A stretch of DNA of 64,000 nt, taken from assembly GCF_900091475.1 (NCBI RefSeq), contig NZ_FMIB01000002.1, positions 2,666,001 to 2,730,000 on the forward strand, given 5' to 3'. Each line of letters starts with the position of its first letter. The first letter of the stretch is position 1. The notes under the pieces were generated by a model. The model was not told the origin of the DNA and made no database searches. It was given only the letters and a program-made list of their open reading frames with translations. Positions 56,001-63,600 of this stretch are shown here, piece by piece. The stretch comes from Micromonospora chersina. GTDB taxonomy: Bacteria; Actinomycetota; Actinomycetes; Mycobacteriales; Micromonosporaceae. The position numbers and the translations under genes were made by a program.

Positions 56001-57802
56001 GCTGGCGCACCGAGCAGCGCCGCCCCCGCGACGCGGAGGACGTGGTCGAGCTGCTCCGGGTGGTCGGCGACCTGAGCGAGGGCGAGCTGGCCGAGCGGGG
56101 CGCACCGGTCGAGTGGCTTGCCGAGCTGGAGGCGGCCCGCCGGGTGCTGCGGGTCCGCGTCGCCGGCGAGGACCGTTGGGTGGTCGTCGAGGACGCCGCG
56201 CGGCTGCGCGACGCGCTCGGCGTGGCGCTGCCCGTCGGGATCGCGGAGGCCTACCTGGCCCCGGTGGCCGACCCCCTCGGCGACCTGGTGGCCCGCTACG
56301 CCCGCACCCACGGCCCGTTCGCGGCGGCCACCTGCGCCGCCCGGTTCGGGCTGGGCGTGTTCGTCGTGGAGCAGGCGCTGCGCCGGCTCGCGGCCACCGG
56401 GCGGGTGGTCTCCGGTGAGTTCGCCCCCGACAGCGTCGGCACCCAGTGGTGCGACGCCGAGGTGCTGCGACTGCTGCGCCGCCGGTCCCTCGCCGCCCTG
56501 CGCCGGGAGATCGAGCCGGTGCCGCCCCGCGCGCTCGCCGCGTTCCTCCCCCGCTGGCAGCAGGTCGGCTCGTCGGCCCGGGGCGTCGAGGCGGTCGCCG
56601 CCACCGTCGAGCAGTTGCAGGGCACCGCCGTGCCGGCGTCCGCGCTGGAACGCCTCGTGCTGCCCGCCCGCGTCGCCGACTACTCCCCCGCCCAACTCGA
56701 CGAACTCTGCGCCAGCGGGGAGGTGGTCTGGGCCGGGTCCGGCGCGATCTCCGGGGGCGACGGCTGGGTCACCCTGGCGTACGCCGACGTCGCGCCGCTG
56801 CTGCTGCCCCCGCCGGACGAGGCGCTGGCCCTCACCCCGCTGCACGAGGCGGTGCTCGACGCGCTCGCCGACGGGCAGGCGCTCTTCTTCCGGTCGCTCT
56901 CCGACCGGGTCGGCTCCACCGACGACACCGCCCTGACGGCGGCGGTGTGGGACCTGGTGTGGGCCGGTCACCTCACCAACGACACCCTCGCCCCACTGCG
57001 GGCGGCACTCGGCGGCGGCGGCGCGCACCGATCCCGGCCGACCGCCCCGCGCACCCGCTACCGCCGGCCCGGCCGGGTGGCGCTGCCCAGCCGCGGCGGC
57101 CCGCCCACCGTGGCCGGCCGCTGGTCCCGGCTGCCCGACCGTGACCTCGACCCCACCAGGCGGGCCGCCGCCCTCGCCGACCTGCTGCTCGAACGGCACG
57201 GCGTGGTCACCCGGGGCGCGGTGATGGCCGAGCAGGTGACCGGCGGCTTCGCGGCGGTCTACCCGGTGCTGTCCGCGCTGGAGGAACGCGGCGCGGCCCG
57301 GCGCGGCTACTTCGTCGAAGGGCTGGGCGCGGCCCAGTTCGCCGTGCCCGGTGCTGTCGACCGGATCCGCGCCCTCGCCGACCCCGCCGACGACAGCCGC
57401 GGCCGGGGCGGGCCGACAGTCGTCCTCGCCGCCACCGACCCGGCCAACCCCTACGGCGCGGCGCTGCCCTGGCCCGACCGGGTGGTCGACTCGGGCGACG
57501 GCGCGGCACCGGCCACCGGGCACCGGGCCGGGCGCAAGGCCGGTGCGCTCGTCGTGCTGGTCGGCGGCGACCTGGTGCTCTACGTCGAACGGGGCGGACG
57601 GACCATCCTCTCGTTCACCGACGACACCGACGCCCTCGCCGCGGCCGGCAAGGCCCTCGCCGACGCGGTGCACTCCGGGGCGCTGGGCGCGATCTCGGTG
57701 GAACGCGCCGACGGCGAGGCGGTGCACTCCTCGCCGCTGCGGGACGCGCTGACCGCCGCCGGCTTCCGCGCCACCCCACGCGGCCTCCGCCTCCGCGGCT
57801 GA
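53084..57802 (+). CDS. lhr: Lhr-type ATP-dependent DNA helicase
   Basis: About 1572 aa, superfamily 2 3'-5' helicase of the large actinobacterial Lhr group. GTG 53084 has AGGA at proper spacing; ATG 53075 is the alternative. The N-terminal core has Walker A VAPTGSGKT near residue 51, VDEVHAVAGTKRGAHL (DEVH) near 175, SATVRP, and motif VI GLQRVGRAGHQVG. Winged-helix and beta-barrel Lhr domains follow, then a long C-terminal region (Lhr-CTD). A Gly/Pro-rich insert (GGRMARGGEPVG to PRQPAEVMAQSG) interrupts the two RecA folds. In mycobacteria lhr neighbours nei2, as here. Confidence 0.95.
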   Translation: MADEVTRGAAVLADFGAATREWFTAAFAAPTAAQEGAWRSVAAGRNALVVAPTGSGKTLAAFLWSLDRLAKEPPPADARQRCRVLYVSPLKALAVDVERNLRAPLTGIRQAATRLGLTPPDITVGMRTGDTPADERRAFARTPPDILITTPESLFLLLTSAARDSLRGVRTVIVDEVHAVAGTKRGAHLALSLERLDALLETPAQRIGLSATVRPIDVCARFLGGARPVDVVQPPTSKTIEVSVQVPVEDMTRLDEQEPPEDALGGIGPRRASIWPAVEERVFSLIRSHRSTIVFTNSRRSAERLCARLNELAAEELEAATAPDGGRMARGGEPVGVSELLAGMDGPPAGDGGAGDGPGPARRGADAFGGPVGPLRAPRQPAEVMAQSGAAAGAPPVIARAHHGSVSREERKHIEEALKSGQLPAVVATSSLELGIDMGAVDLVVQIEAPPSVAAGLQRVGRAGHQVGAVSRGVVFPKHRGDLLSCTVVAERMGAGAIEELHYPRNPLDVLAQQIVAMVALEPWRLGDLAVLVRRAAPFAELPDSALHAVLDMLSGRYPSTAFAELRPRLVWDRAADVLTGRPGAQRLAVTSGGTIPDRGLFGVFLAGAERAARVGELDEEMVYESRVGDVFLLGSSSWRIEEITPDRVLVSPAPGQAARMPFWKGDQLGRPVELGRAIGARVRALLRQSDADAVAALRAGGLDDWAAGNLMSYLREQKEATRSLPDDRTVVVERFRDELGDWRLAVHSVLGARVNGPWALAIGRRLAERYGVDAQVMPSDDGIVVRLPDTAEEPPGADVVVFDPEEIAQLVEESVGTSALFASRFRECAARSLLLPRRDPRRRQPLWQQRQRAAQLLDVAREYADFPVTLEAARECLQDVFDQPALAELMRDLGARKVRLVEVESERPSPFARSLLFGYVGAFLYEGDAPLAERRAAALALDSGLLGELLGRVDLRELLDPAVLAETERQLRWRTEQRRPRDAEDVVELLRVVGDLSEGELAERGAPVEWLAELEAARRVLRVRVAGEDRWVVVEDAARLRDALGVALPVGIAEAYLAPVADPLGDLVARYARTHGPFAAATCAARFGLGVFVVEQALRRLAATGRVVSGEFAPDSVGTQWCDAEVLRLLRRRSLAALRREIEPVPPRALAAFLPRWQQVGSSARGVEAVAATVEQLQGTAVPASALERLVLPARVADYSPAQLDELCASGEVVWAGSGAISGGDGWVTLAYADVAPLLLPPPDEALALTPLHEAVLDALADGQALFFRSLSDRVGSTDDTALTAAVWDLVWAGHLTNDTLAPLRAALGGGGAHRSRPTAPRTRYRRPGRVALPSRGGPPTVAGRWSRLPDRDLDPTRRAAALADLLLERHGVVTRGAVMAEQVTGGFAAVYPVLSALEERGAARRGYFVEGLGAAQFAVPGAVDRIRALADPADDSRGRGGPTVVLAATDPANPYGAALPWPDRVVDSGDGAAPATGHRAGRKAGALVVLVGGDLVLYVERGGRTILSFTDDTDALAAAGKALADAVHSGALGAISVERADGEAVHSSPLRDALTAAGFRATPRGLRLRG

Positions 57803-58112
57803 CCGCAAGCGTCGGCGTCGGCGTCGGCGTCGGCCGCCCGAGATCTTGGACGGAAAGGGCCCCTATGGGGGCCGTTTCGTACCAAGATCTTGCGGGTGTC
57901 CCGGGATGCGGACGAGCTTTCCGAATGGCGGAAGGCCAGCTGCGACGGGTCGGTCTGGTCGGGATCGGTGGACCGGATGCATCCGGGTCGGTGCCGGCCT
58001 ACCTCCCGCGCCTCGGAACCGGTGTGTCGAGGAGTGCCGGGCGCCGGGGGAAGTGTGTGGAGGGAGGTGTCGTGGTCGTTAGGGTGTGCTGCGCGGACGA
58101 CGAGGGGGACGG
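57803..58112. other. Region between lhr and the GNAT gene
   Basis: 310 bp. It holds four copies of the hexamer GTCGGC at 57811-57834, a long hairpin at 57841-57890, and a short open frame at 57890-57960 whose peptide (ELSEWRKASCDG) faintly resembles the DUF397 WRKSSYSG motif. I see no complete gene. GAGGGGGA ahead of 58113 is the GNAT ribosome-binding site. Confidence 0.45.
57841..57890 (+). terminator. Hairpin downstream of lhr
   Basis: AGATCTTGGACGGAAAGGGC and the complementary GCCGTTTCGTACCAAGATCT form an imperfect stem of about 20 bp around TATG. It starts 39 bp after the lhr stop. Confidence 0.6.
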
Positions 58113-58619
58113 ATGGCCTCGATCCAGGTACGACCCGCCGAAGCGGGCGACCACGCCGACGTCGCGGCGCTGCACCGGCGCGAGTGGGGCGGCCCGTACG
58201 TGGTGGTCCACGACACCCGCTACGACCTGCGCGAACTGCCCACCCTCGTAGCGGTCGACGGGGCGGGCGGGTTCGCCGGGGCGCTGGTGCACCGGCTCGC
58301 CGACGGCGGGCTGGAGGTGGTCAGCGTCGCGGCGACGGTCCCGGGAAACGGCGCCGGCAGCGCCCTGCTGACCGCCGCCGAGGCGGTGGCCACGGCCGCC
58401 GGGGCGGACCGGCTCTGGCTGGTCACCACCAACGACAACCTCCGGGCGCTCCGCTTCTACCAGCGCCGGGGACTGCGGATCGTGGGGGTGGACCCCGGCG
58501 CGGTGGACCGGGCGCGGGCGGTCAAGCCGAGCATCCCGTACCTGGGTGAGGACGACATCCCGCTGCACGACGAGCTGCGGCTGGAGCGGCGGCTGACCGC
58601 GTCGGGAGCCCGGGCATGA
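58113..58619 (+). CDS. GNAT family N-acetyltransferase
   Basis: 168 aa from ATG 58113 with GAGGGGGA upstream. GNAT motif A is VSVAATVPGNGAGSALLTAAEAVA, and TTNDNLRALRFYQRRGLRIVGV is the C-terminal half. PSIPYLGEDDIPLHDELRLER ends it, a tail seen in single-domain actinobacterial GNATs. Substrate unknown. ATGA overlap with the next gene. Confidence 0.87.
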   Translation: MASIQVRPAEAGDHADVAALHRREWGGPYVVVHDTRYDLRELPTLVAVDGAGGFAGALVHRLADGGLEVVSVAATVPGNGAGSALLTAAEAVATAAGADRLWLVTTNDNLRALRFYQRRGLRIVGVDPGAVDRARAVKPSIPYLGEDDIPLHDELRLERRLTASGARA

Positions 58620-59410
58620 CCAGCCCCACCGGCGGTCCCTGGATCTCGCTGACCACCGACTACGGCCTGGCCGACGGTTTCGTGGCGGCCTGCCACGGCG
58701 TGCTGGCCCGGCTCGCCCCGGCCGCCCGGGTGATCGACGTGACGCACCTGGTACCGCCGGCCGACGTACGCCGGGGCGCGGCGGTGCTCGCGCAGACCGT
58801 GCCGTACCTGCCGGTGGGCGTGCACATGGCGGTGGTCGACCCGGGCGTCGGCACGGCCCGGCGGGGTGTCGCGCTGGCCACCCCGGGCGGGCTGCTGGTC
58901 GGCCCGGACAACGGGCTGCTGCTGGACGCCGCCGAGGCCCTCGGCGGGATCGCCGCGGCCGTCGAGCTGACCAACCCGGCCTGGCTCGCCCCGGCGGTCT
59001 CCCGCACCTTCCACGGGCGGGACGTGTTCGCCCCGGTCGCCGCGCGGTTGGCGCTCGGCGCGCCGCTCGCCGAGGCCGGTCCGGCCGTGGACCCGGCCAC
59101 GCTGGTCCGGCTGCCCGCGCCGCTGGTCCGCGCCGACGACACCGGCTTCACCGCCGAGGTGCTGACCATCGACCACTTCGGCAACGTCCAGCTCGCGGCA
59201 CCCGGTGAGCTGCTGTCCGGGCTGCCGGCGCGGGTACGGGTGGCCGGCCGGGCGGCGGTGCACGGGCGCACCTTCGGCGACGCGCCGGCCGGTGGGCTGG
59301 TGGCGTACGTGGACTCGGCCGGGCTGGTGGCCCTGGCGGTCAACACCGGGCGCGCGGTCGACCTGCTCGGCCTGCGGCCCGGCGACGTGGTGACGGTGAC
59401 GGGCGACTGA
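58616..59410 (+). CDS. SAM hydroxide adenosyltransferase (DUF62)
   Basis: 264 aa from ATG 58616, overlapping the GNAT stop. The family splits S-adenosylmethionine into adenosine and methionine using water, and is related to fluorinase/chlorinase. N-terminal motif WISLTTDYGLADGFVAAC; the catalytic-type DPGVGTARRGVAL, VGPDNGLLL and TFHGRDVFAPVAARLA follow, and IDHFGNVQL is in the C-terminal barrel. No fluorinase-specific insert is visible. Its last 12 codons including the stop are duplicated in tandem just downstream. Confidence 0.92.
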   Translation: MTSPTGGPWISLTTDYGLADGFVAACHGVLARLAPAARVIDVTHLVPPADVRRGAAVLAQTVPYLPVGVHMAVVDPGVGTARRGVALATPGGLLVGPDNGLLLDAAEALGGIAAAVELTNPAWLAPAVSRTFHGRDVFAPVAARLALGAPLAEAGPAVDPATLVRLPAPLVRADDTGFTAEVLTIDHFGNVQLAAPGELLSGLPARVRVAGRAAVHGRTFGDAPAGGLVAYVDSAGLVALAVNTGRAVDLLGLRPGDVVTVTGD

Positions 59411-59449
59411 GCGCCCGGCGACGTGGTGACGGTGACGGGCGACTGAGCG
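59378..59449 (+). repeat. 36-bp exact tandem duplication across a stop codon
   Basis: The 36-bp unit CCCGGCGACGTGGTGACGGT... occurs at 59378-59413 and again at 59414-59449. The first copy encodes the C-terminus PGDVVTVTGD and stop of the SAM hydroxide adenosyltransferase gene plus three further bases. The second is identical, in the same frame, and lies wholly downstream of the stop. Confidence 0.95.
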
Positions 59450-59489
59450 CCCGGCGGCGCGACACCGCCGGGCGAGGGAGGATGGAGGG

Positions 59490-60410
59490 GTGCCCGAAGG
59501 CGACACCGTCTGGAACACCGCCCGCGTCCTCCAGCGCGCCCTGGCCGGCGCCCGGCTCACCGGCTCCGACTTCCGCGTGCCGCAGCTCGCCGCGACCGAC
59601 CTGACCGGCTGGACCGTGCGCGAGTCGGCCAGCCGGGGCAAGCACCTGCTGCTCCGCCTCACCGCACCGCCCGACGCCGCCGCCCCGCCCGGTGCCACCA
59701 CCGCCACGAGGACCGACGCGACGCGAGCAAACACCACGCGGGCCGGTGCCGCGGAGGCCGACGCGACGCGCGCCGACACCACGCGTGCCGCGGCCGCAAC
59801 CGGGCGGGACTGGACGTTGCACTCGCACCTGCGGATGGACGGCGCCTGGCGGGCGTACGCCCCGGGCGAGCGCTGGGCGGCCCGGCCCGCGCACCTGATC
59901 CGGGTGGTGCTCCGCTCCCCCGGCGCGGTGGCGGTGGGCTACCACCTGCACGAGCTGGCCCTGATCCCGACCGCCGAGGAGGAGTCCCTGGTCGGCCATC
60001 TGGGCCCGGACCTGCTCGGCCCCGACTGGGATCCCGACGAGGCGGTCCGCCGGCTGGCCGCCCACCCGGACGAGACCATCGGCGAGGCGCTGCTGGACCA
60101 GCGGAACCTGGCGGGGGTGGGCAACCTCTACAAGTGCGAGGTGCTGTTCCTGCGCGGGGTCTCCCCGTGGACGCCGGTGCGGGCGGTGCCGGACCTGGCC
60201 GGCACGGTCGGCCTCGCCCAGCGGCTGCTCGCGGCGAACCGGGGCCGCTGGACGCAGAGCACGACCGGCTCACTGCACCGGGGGCAGACCAGCTACGTCT
60301 ACGGCCGCCGGGCCCAGCCGTGCCGCCGCTGCGGCACCGCGATCCGCAAGGAGGAGCTGGGCGAGCGGGTGACCTACTGGTGCCCGGCGTGCCAGCCGGA
60401 CCGCTCCTGA
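59490..60410 (+). CDS. Nei2/Fpg-family DNA glycosylase
   Basis: Bifunctional base-excision glycosylase/AP lyase. 306 aa from GTG 59490, giving MPEGDTVWNTARVLQRAL with catalytic Pro2 and Glu3. The helix-two-turn-helix region is IGEALLDQRNLAGVGNLYKCEVLF, and the C-terminal zinc finger CRRCG...CPAC is intact. Residues about 67-105 are a low-complexity Ala/Thr/Arg insert (TRTDATRANTTRAGAA and a diverged copy) between two core strands, not typical of the family. Neighbour of lhr, as nei2 is in mycobacteria. Confidence 0.93.
   Translation: MPEGDTVWNTARVLQRALAGARLTGSDFRVPQLAATDLTGWTVRESASRGKHLLLRLTAPPDAAAPPGATTATRTDATRANTTRAGAAEADATRADTTRAAAATGRDWTLHSHLRMDGAWRAYAPGERWAARPAHLIRVVLRSPGAVAVGYHLHELALIPTAEEESLVGHLGPDLLGPDWDPDEAVRRLAAHPDETIGEALLDQRNLAGVGNLYKCEVLFLRGVSPWTPVRAVPDLAGTVGLAQRLLAANRGRWTQSTTGSLHRGQTSYVYGRRAQPCRRCGTAIRKEELGERVTYWCPACQPDRS
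59700..59795 (+). repeat. Imperfect in-frame duplication inside the Nei2 gene
   Basis: Two diverged units of about 45-50 bp (GACGCGACGCGAGCAAACAC... and GACGCGACGCGCGCCGACAC...) each end ACCACGCG. They encode the Thr/Arg/Ala insert of the glycosylase. Confidence 0.7.
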
Positions 60411-60612
60411 CGCCGTCCGCGCGGCGGCCGGCCACGAACAAGCGTGGAACTTCCACGAACCATCCAAGATCGCCCGAGATAGGGACGATTGGGTAGTTCC
60501 CTCCCGCACGTTCGGCGTCGCATGCTGCGGTGGAGTGCTCACCGATCGTCAGCAGCGCGTACGCCCGCCACGTCGGGGTGACGGCAGGCGCGCCCCGACC
60601 CCGGGGAGAGCC
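60411..60612. other. Intergenic region before the multicopper-oxidase-like gene
   Basis: 202 bp with small inverted repeats (CCACGAACAAGCGTGG; GTGGAACTTCCAC at 60444-60456). They may form a terminator for the Nei2 gene. The promoter of the next gene could not be identified. Confidence 0.35.
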
Positions 60613-63600
60613 ATGGTGCTGTTCCGCAGACTCCGGCCGGGATGGACGGACCGGTTCGCCCGGACCGCCGAGGACCACGCGCCGACGGTGCCCGCCGCCC
60701 GCGCCGCCGAGGAGGAGACCGGTCCGACCCCGGCCAGCCTCGACCCGGCCGCCGTGCCGCGCTGCTTCGGCCCGGTGCCGAACTTCGCCGCCAGCCCGCT
60801 GCCGGCGCTCGACCGGGACGGCCGGCCGGTGCCCGGCACCGGCATCCGGAAGTTCGTCGACCCGCTGCCGGTGCCCGGCCCGCTGGCCACCGCCGGGCTG
60901 GGCGCCCGCCTGCCCGTCGCGGTCCCCGACACGATCACCTGGCCGGGCTGCGACTACTACGAGATCGGCCTCCAGGAGTACGCGCAACGCCTGCACCGCG
61001 ACCTGCCGGCCACCCGGCTGCGCGGTTACCGCCAGCTCAACCTGGGCACCGACGCGTCCGGCCACAACACGGTGAGCCCGCCCGACCGGCCCTGGCACCT
61101 CGGTCCGATGATCGTCGCCCGGCGCGGCCGGCCGGTCCGGATCAAGTTCATCAACCAGCTGCCCACCGGCCGGGCCGGCGAGCTGTTCCTGCCGGTCGAC
61201 GAGACGGTCGACGGGGCGGGGACCGGGCCGCTGGACGGGCCCGCGCCGTACCCGGGGAACCGGGCCGTGCCGCACCTGGCCGGGGCGCAGACGGCGTGGA
61301 TCAGCGCCGGAAACCCGTGGCAGTGGGTGACCCCGGCCGGCGAGATCACGCCGTACCCGACGGGGGTGGGGGTGACCCCGGTGCCGGACATGCCGCCGCC
61401 GGGCGCCGGCGCCACCACGCTCTACTTCCCCAACGAGCAGAGCGGCCGGCTCATGTGGCTGCACGACAACACCCTCGGCCTGTCCCGGCTCACCGTCTAC
61501 TCCGGGCAGCTGGCGCTCTACCTGCTGATGGACCCGGCGGAGGAGCGGCTGGTCGACGAGGGTGTGCTGCCGGCCGACCAGCTTCCCCTGGTGATCGAGG
61601 ACAAGACCTTCGTGCCGGACGACGCCCAGCTCGCCGCCCAGGATCCCACCTGGGACCGGGACCGCTGGGGCGCCAAGGGCAGCCTCTGGCATCCGCACGT
61701 CTACCAGCCGAGGCAGAACCCGTACCGGAGCAGCGGCGGGAACCCGACCGGCCGCTGGGACTACGGCCCGTGGACCCACGACCCGGACGGCGGGGCCAGC
61801 CCCTGGGTCGCCCCGGTCCCGAACCCGCACCACGACCCGGTCACCGAGCCGGACGAGCCGCCCCTCGCCCCGGGCGTGCCGCACCCGTCGGCCGTGCCCG
61901 AGGCGTACGGGGACACGCCGCTGGTCAACGGGGTCGCCTACCCGTACCTGGAGGTGGCGCCGCGGGCGTACCGGTTCCGGATCCTGAACGCCTGCGCCGA
62001 TCGGACGCTCAACCTCCAGCTCTACCGGGCCGCCTCGGACCGGCCCATGTGGACCGAGAGCGGCGCGCCGGGCGACCCACGCGCCGGCGAGGTGCCGATG
62101 GTCGACGCGGCCCGGGCCGCCGGGCGGCCGGCGTACTGGCCGGTCGACGGGCGCGAGGGCGGGGTGCCCGACCCGGCGGCCGCCGGCCCCGAGCTGGTCC
62201 AGATCGGCAACGAGGGCGGCCTGCTGCCCGCCCCCGTGGTGCGTCCGAACCGCCCGATCGGCTACCGGTACGACCGCCAGGACCCGACGGTGCTCAACGT
62301 GGACGGGCACACCCTGCTGCTCGCCCCCGGCGAGCGGGCCGACGTGGTGGTGGACTTCGCGACCGTCCCGCCGGGGAGCACGCTGATCCTCTACAACGAC
62401 TGCCCGGCACCGCTGCCCCGGTTCGACAGCCGCTACGACCACCACAGCGACGCCCCGGACCGCACCGCCACCGGCGGCCTCCCCGCCTCCCGCCCCGGCT
62501 ACGGGCCCAACACCCGCACGCTGCTCCAGTTCCGGGTCACCGGCACGCCGGCCGCGCCGTACGACCGGGAGCGGCTGGCCGCCCGGCTGCCCGGCGCGTA
62601 CGCGGAGAGCCAGCGACCGCCGATCGTGCCGCAACCGGCCTACGACGCGGCCTTCGGCACCCGCACCCCCGGCGAGACGCTCGTGCCGGCGCGCGTCACC
62701 TCGGTCACCTTCACCCCGGCCGGCGCGGTCGCCCCGGTCACCCTGCCGCTGGCCGTGAAATCGGTCGGGCAGGTCTTCGAGCCCCGGCACGGCCGGGCGG
62801 TGGGGCGGCTCGGCGTGGGCCACCCGAACGCCGGGCCGCGCACCCCGGCCACCCTGCCGCTCGGCCCGGTCGACCCGGCCACCGAGGTGCTGTACGCGAC
62901 AGATCCCACCGTGCCGGTGGGCGCGCCGGCCGACGGCACCCAGCTGTGGCGGATCGTGGGCGACGCGCCCCGCACCCATCCCGTGCACATCGAGGGCTGC
63001 GACGTGCAACTGGTCAACCGGGTCGGCTGGGACGGCACGGTCCGCCCGCCGGACGCGGGCGAGCTGGGCTGGAAGGACACCGTCCGGGTGAACCCCCGGG
63101 AGGACGTGATCGTCGCCCTGCGCCCCGTGCCACCCACCCTGCCGTTCAAGATCGGCGACAGCGTACGGCTGCTCGACCCGACCCGGCCGGCCGGCGCCCG
63201 GCTGGACGCCAGCCCGGTGAGCCCCGTCGACGGGCGGCCCGCCGTGGTGGTCAACCAGTTGGTGAACCTGGGCTGGGAGTACCGCTGGCAGACCCGCTCG
63301 GCGGGGCTGCGTGACCAGGGCATGAGCCGGCCGCTGGTGCTGCGGGTGGCGCCGAAGGCGCCGACGGGGCTGACGGCCACGCCCGCGCCCGGCTCGGCCA
63401 CCGCGCTGCCGGCCATCGCGCTGGCCTGGACCGGCAACGGCAGCCGCCCCCCGGCCACCAGCCACCGGCTGCAACGCGCCACCGACGCGTCCTTCACGGC
63501 CGGGCTCACCGAGATCACCGTGGCGGCCGCCGCCACCCGCTACACCGACGCGACAGTCACCCCGGGGGTCACCTACCACTACCGGATCCGGGCCGAGAAC

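Noticed and set aside
53276..57808. A 1510-codon open frame on the minus strand across lhr
   Set aside because: No family resemblance; composition is that of the complement of GC3-rich coding sequence, and lhr motifs are intact on the plus strand.
57811..57834. Four tandem GTCGGC hexamers
   Set aside because: Short simple repeat of the commonest dinucleotide composition in this genome; likely slippage with no evident role.
57890..57960. DUF397-like peptide ELSEWRKASCDG after lhr
   Set aside because: Only a few residues match the WRKSSYSG motif, and the frame soon becomes unlike the family; too little to call a pseudogene.
60435..60448. SOS-like CGAACAAGCGTGGA before the multicopper-oxidase-like gene
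   Set aside because: The left half matches, but the right half GTTYG is lost (11 of 14), and it overlaps a small hairpin.
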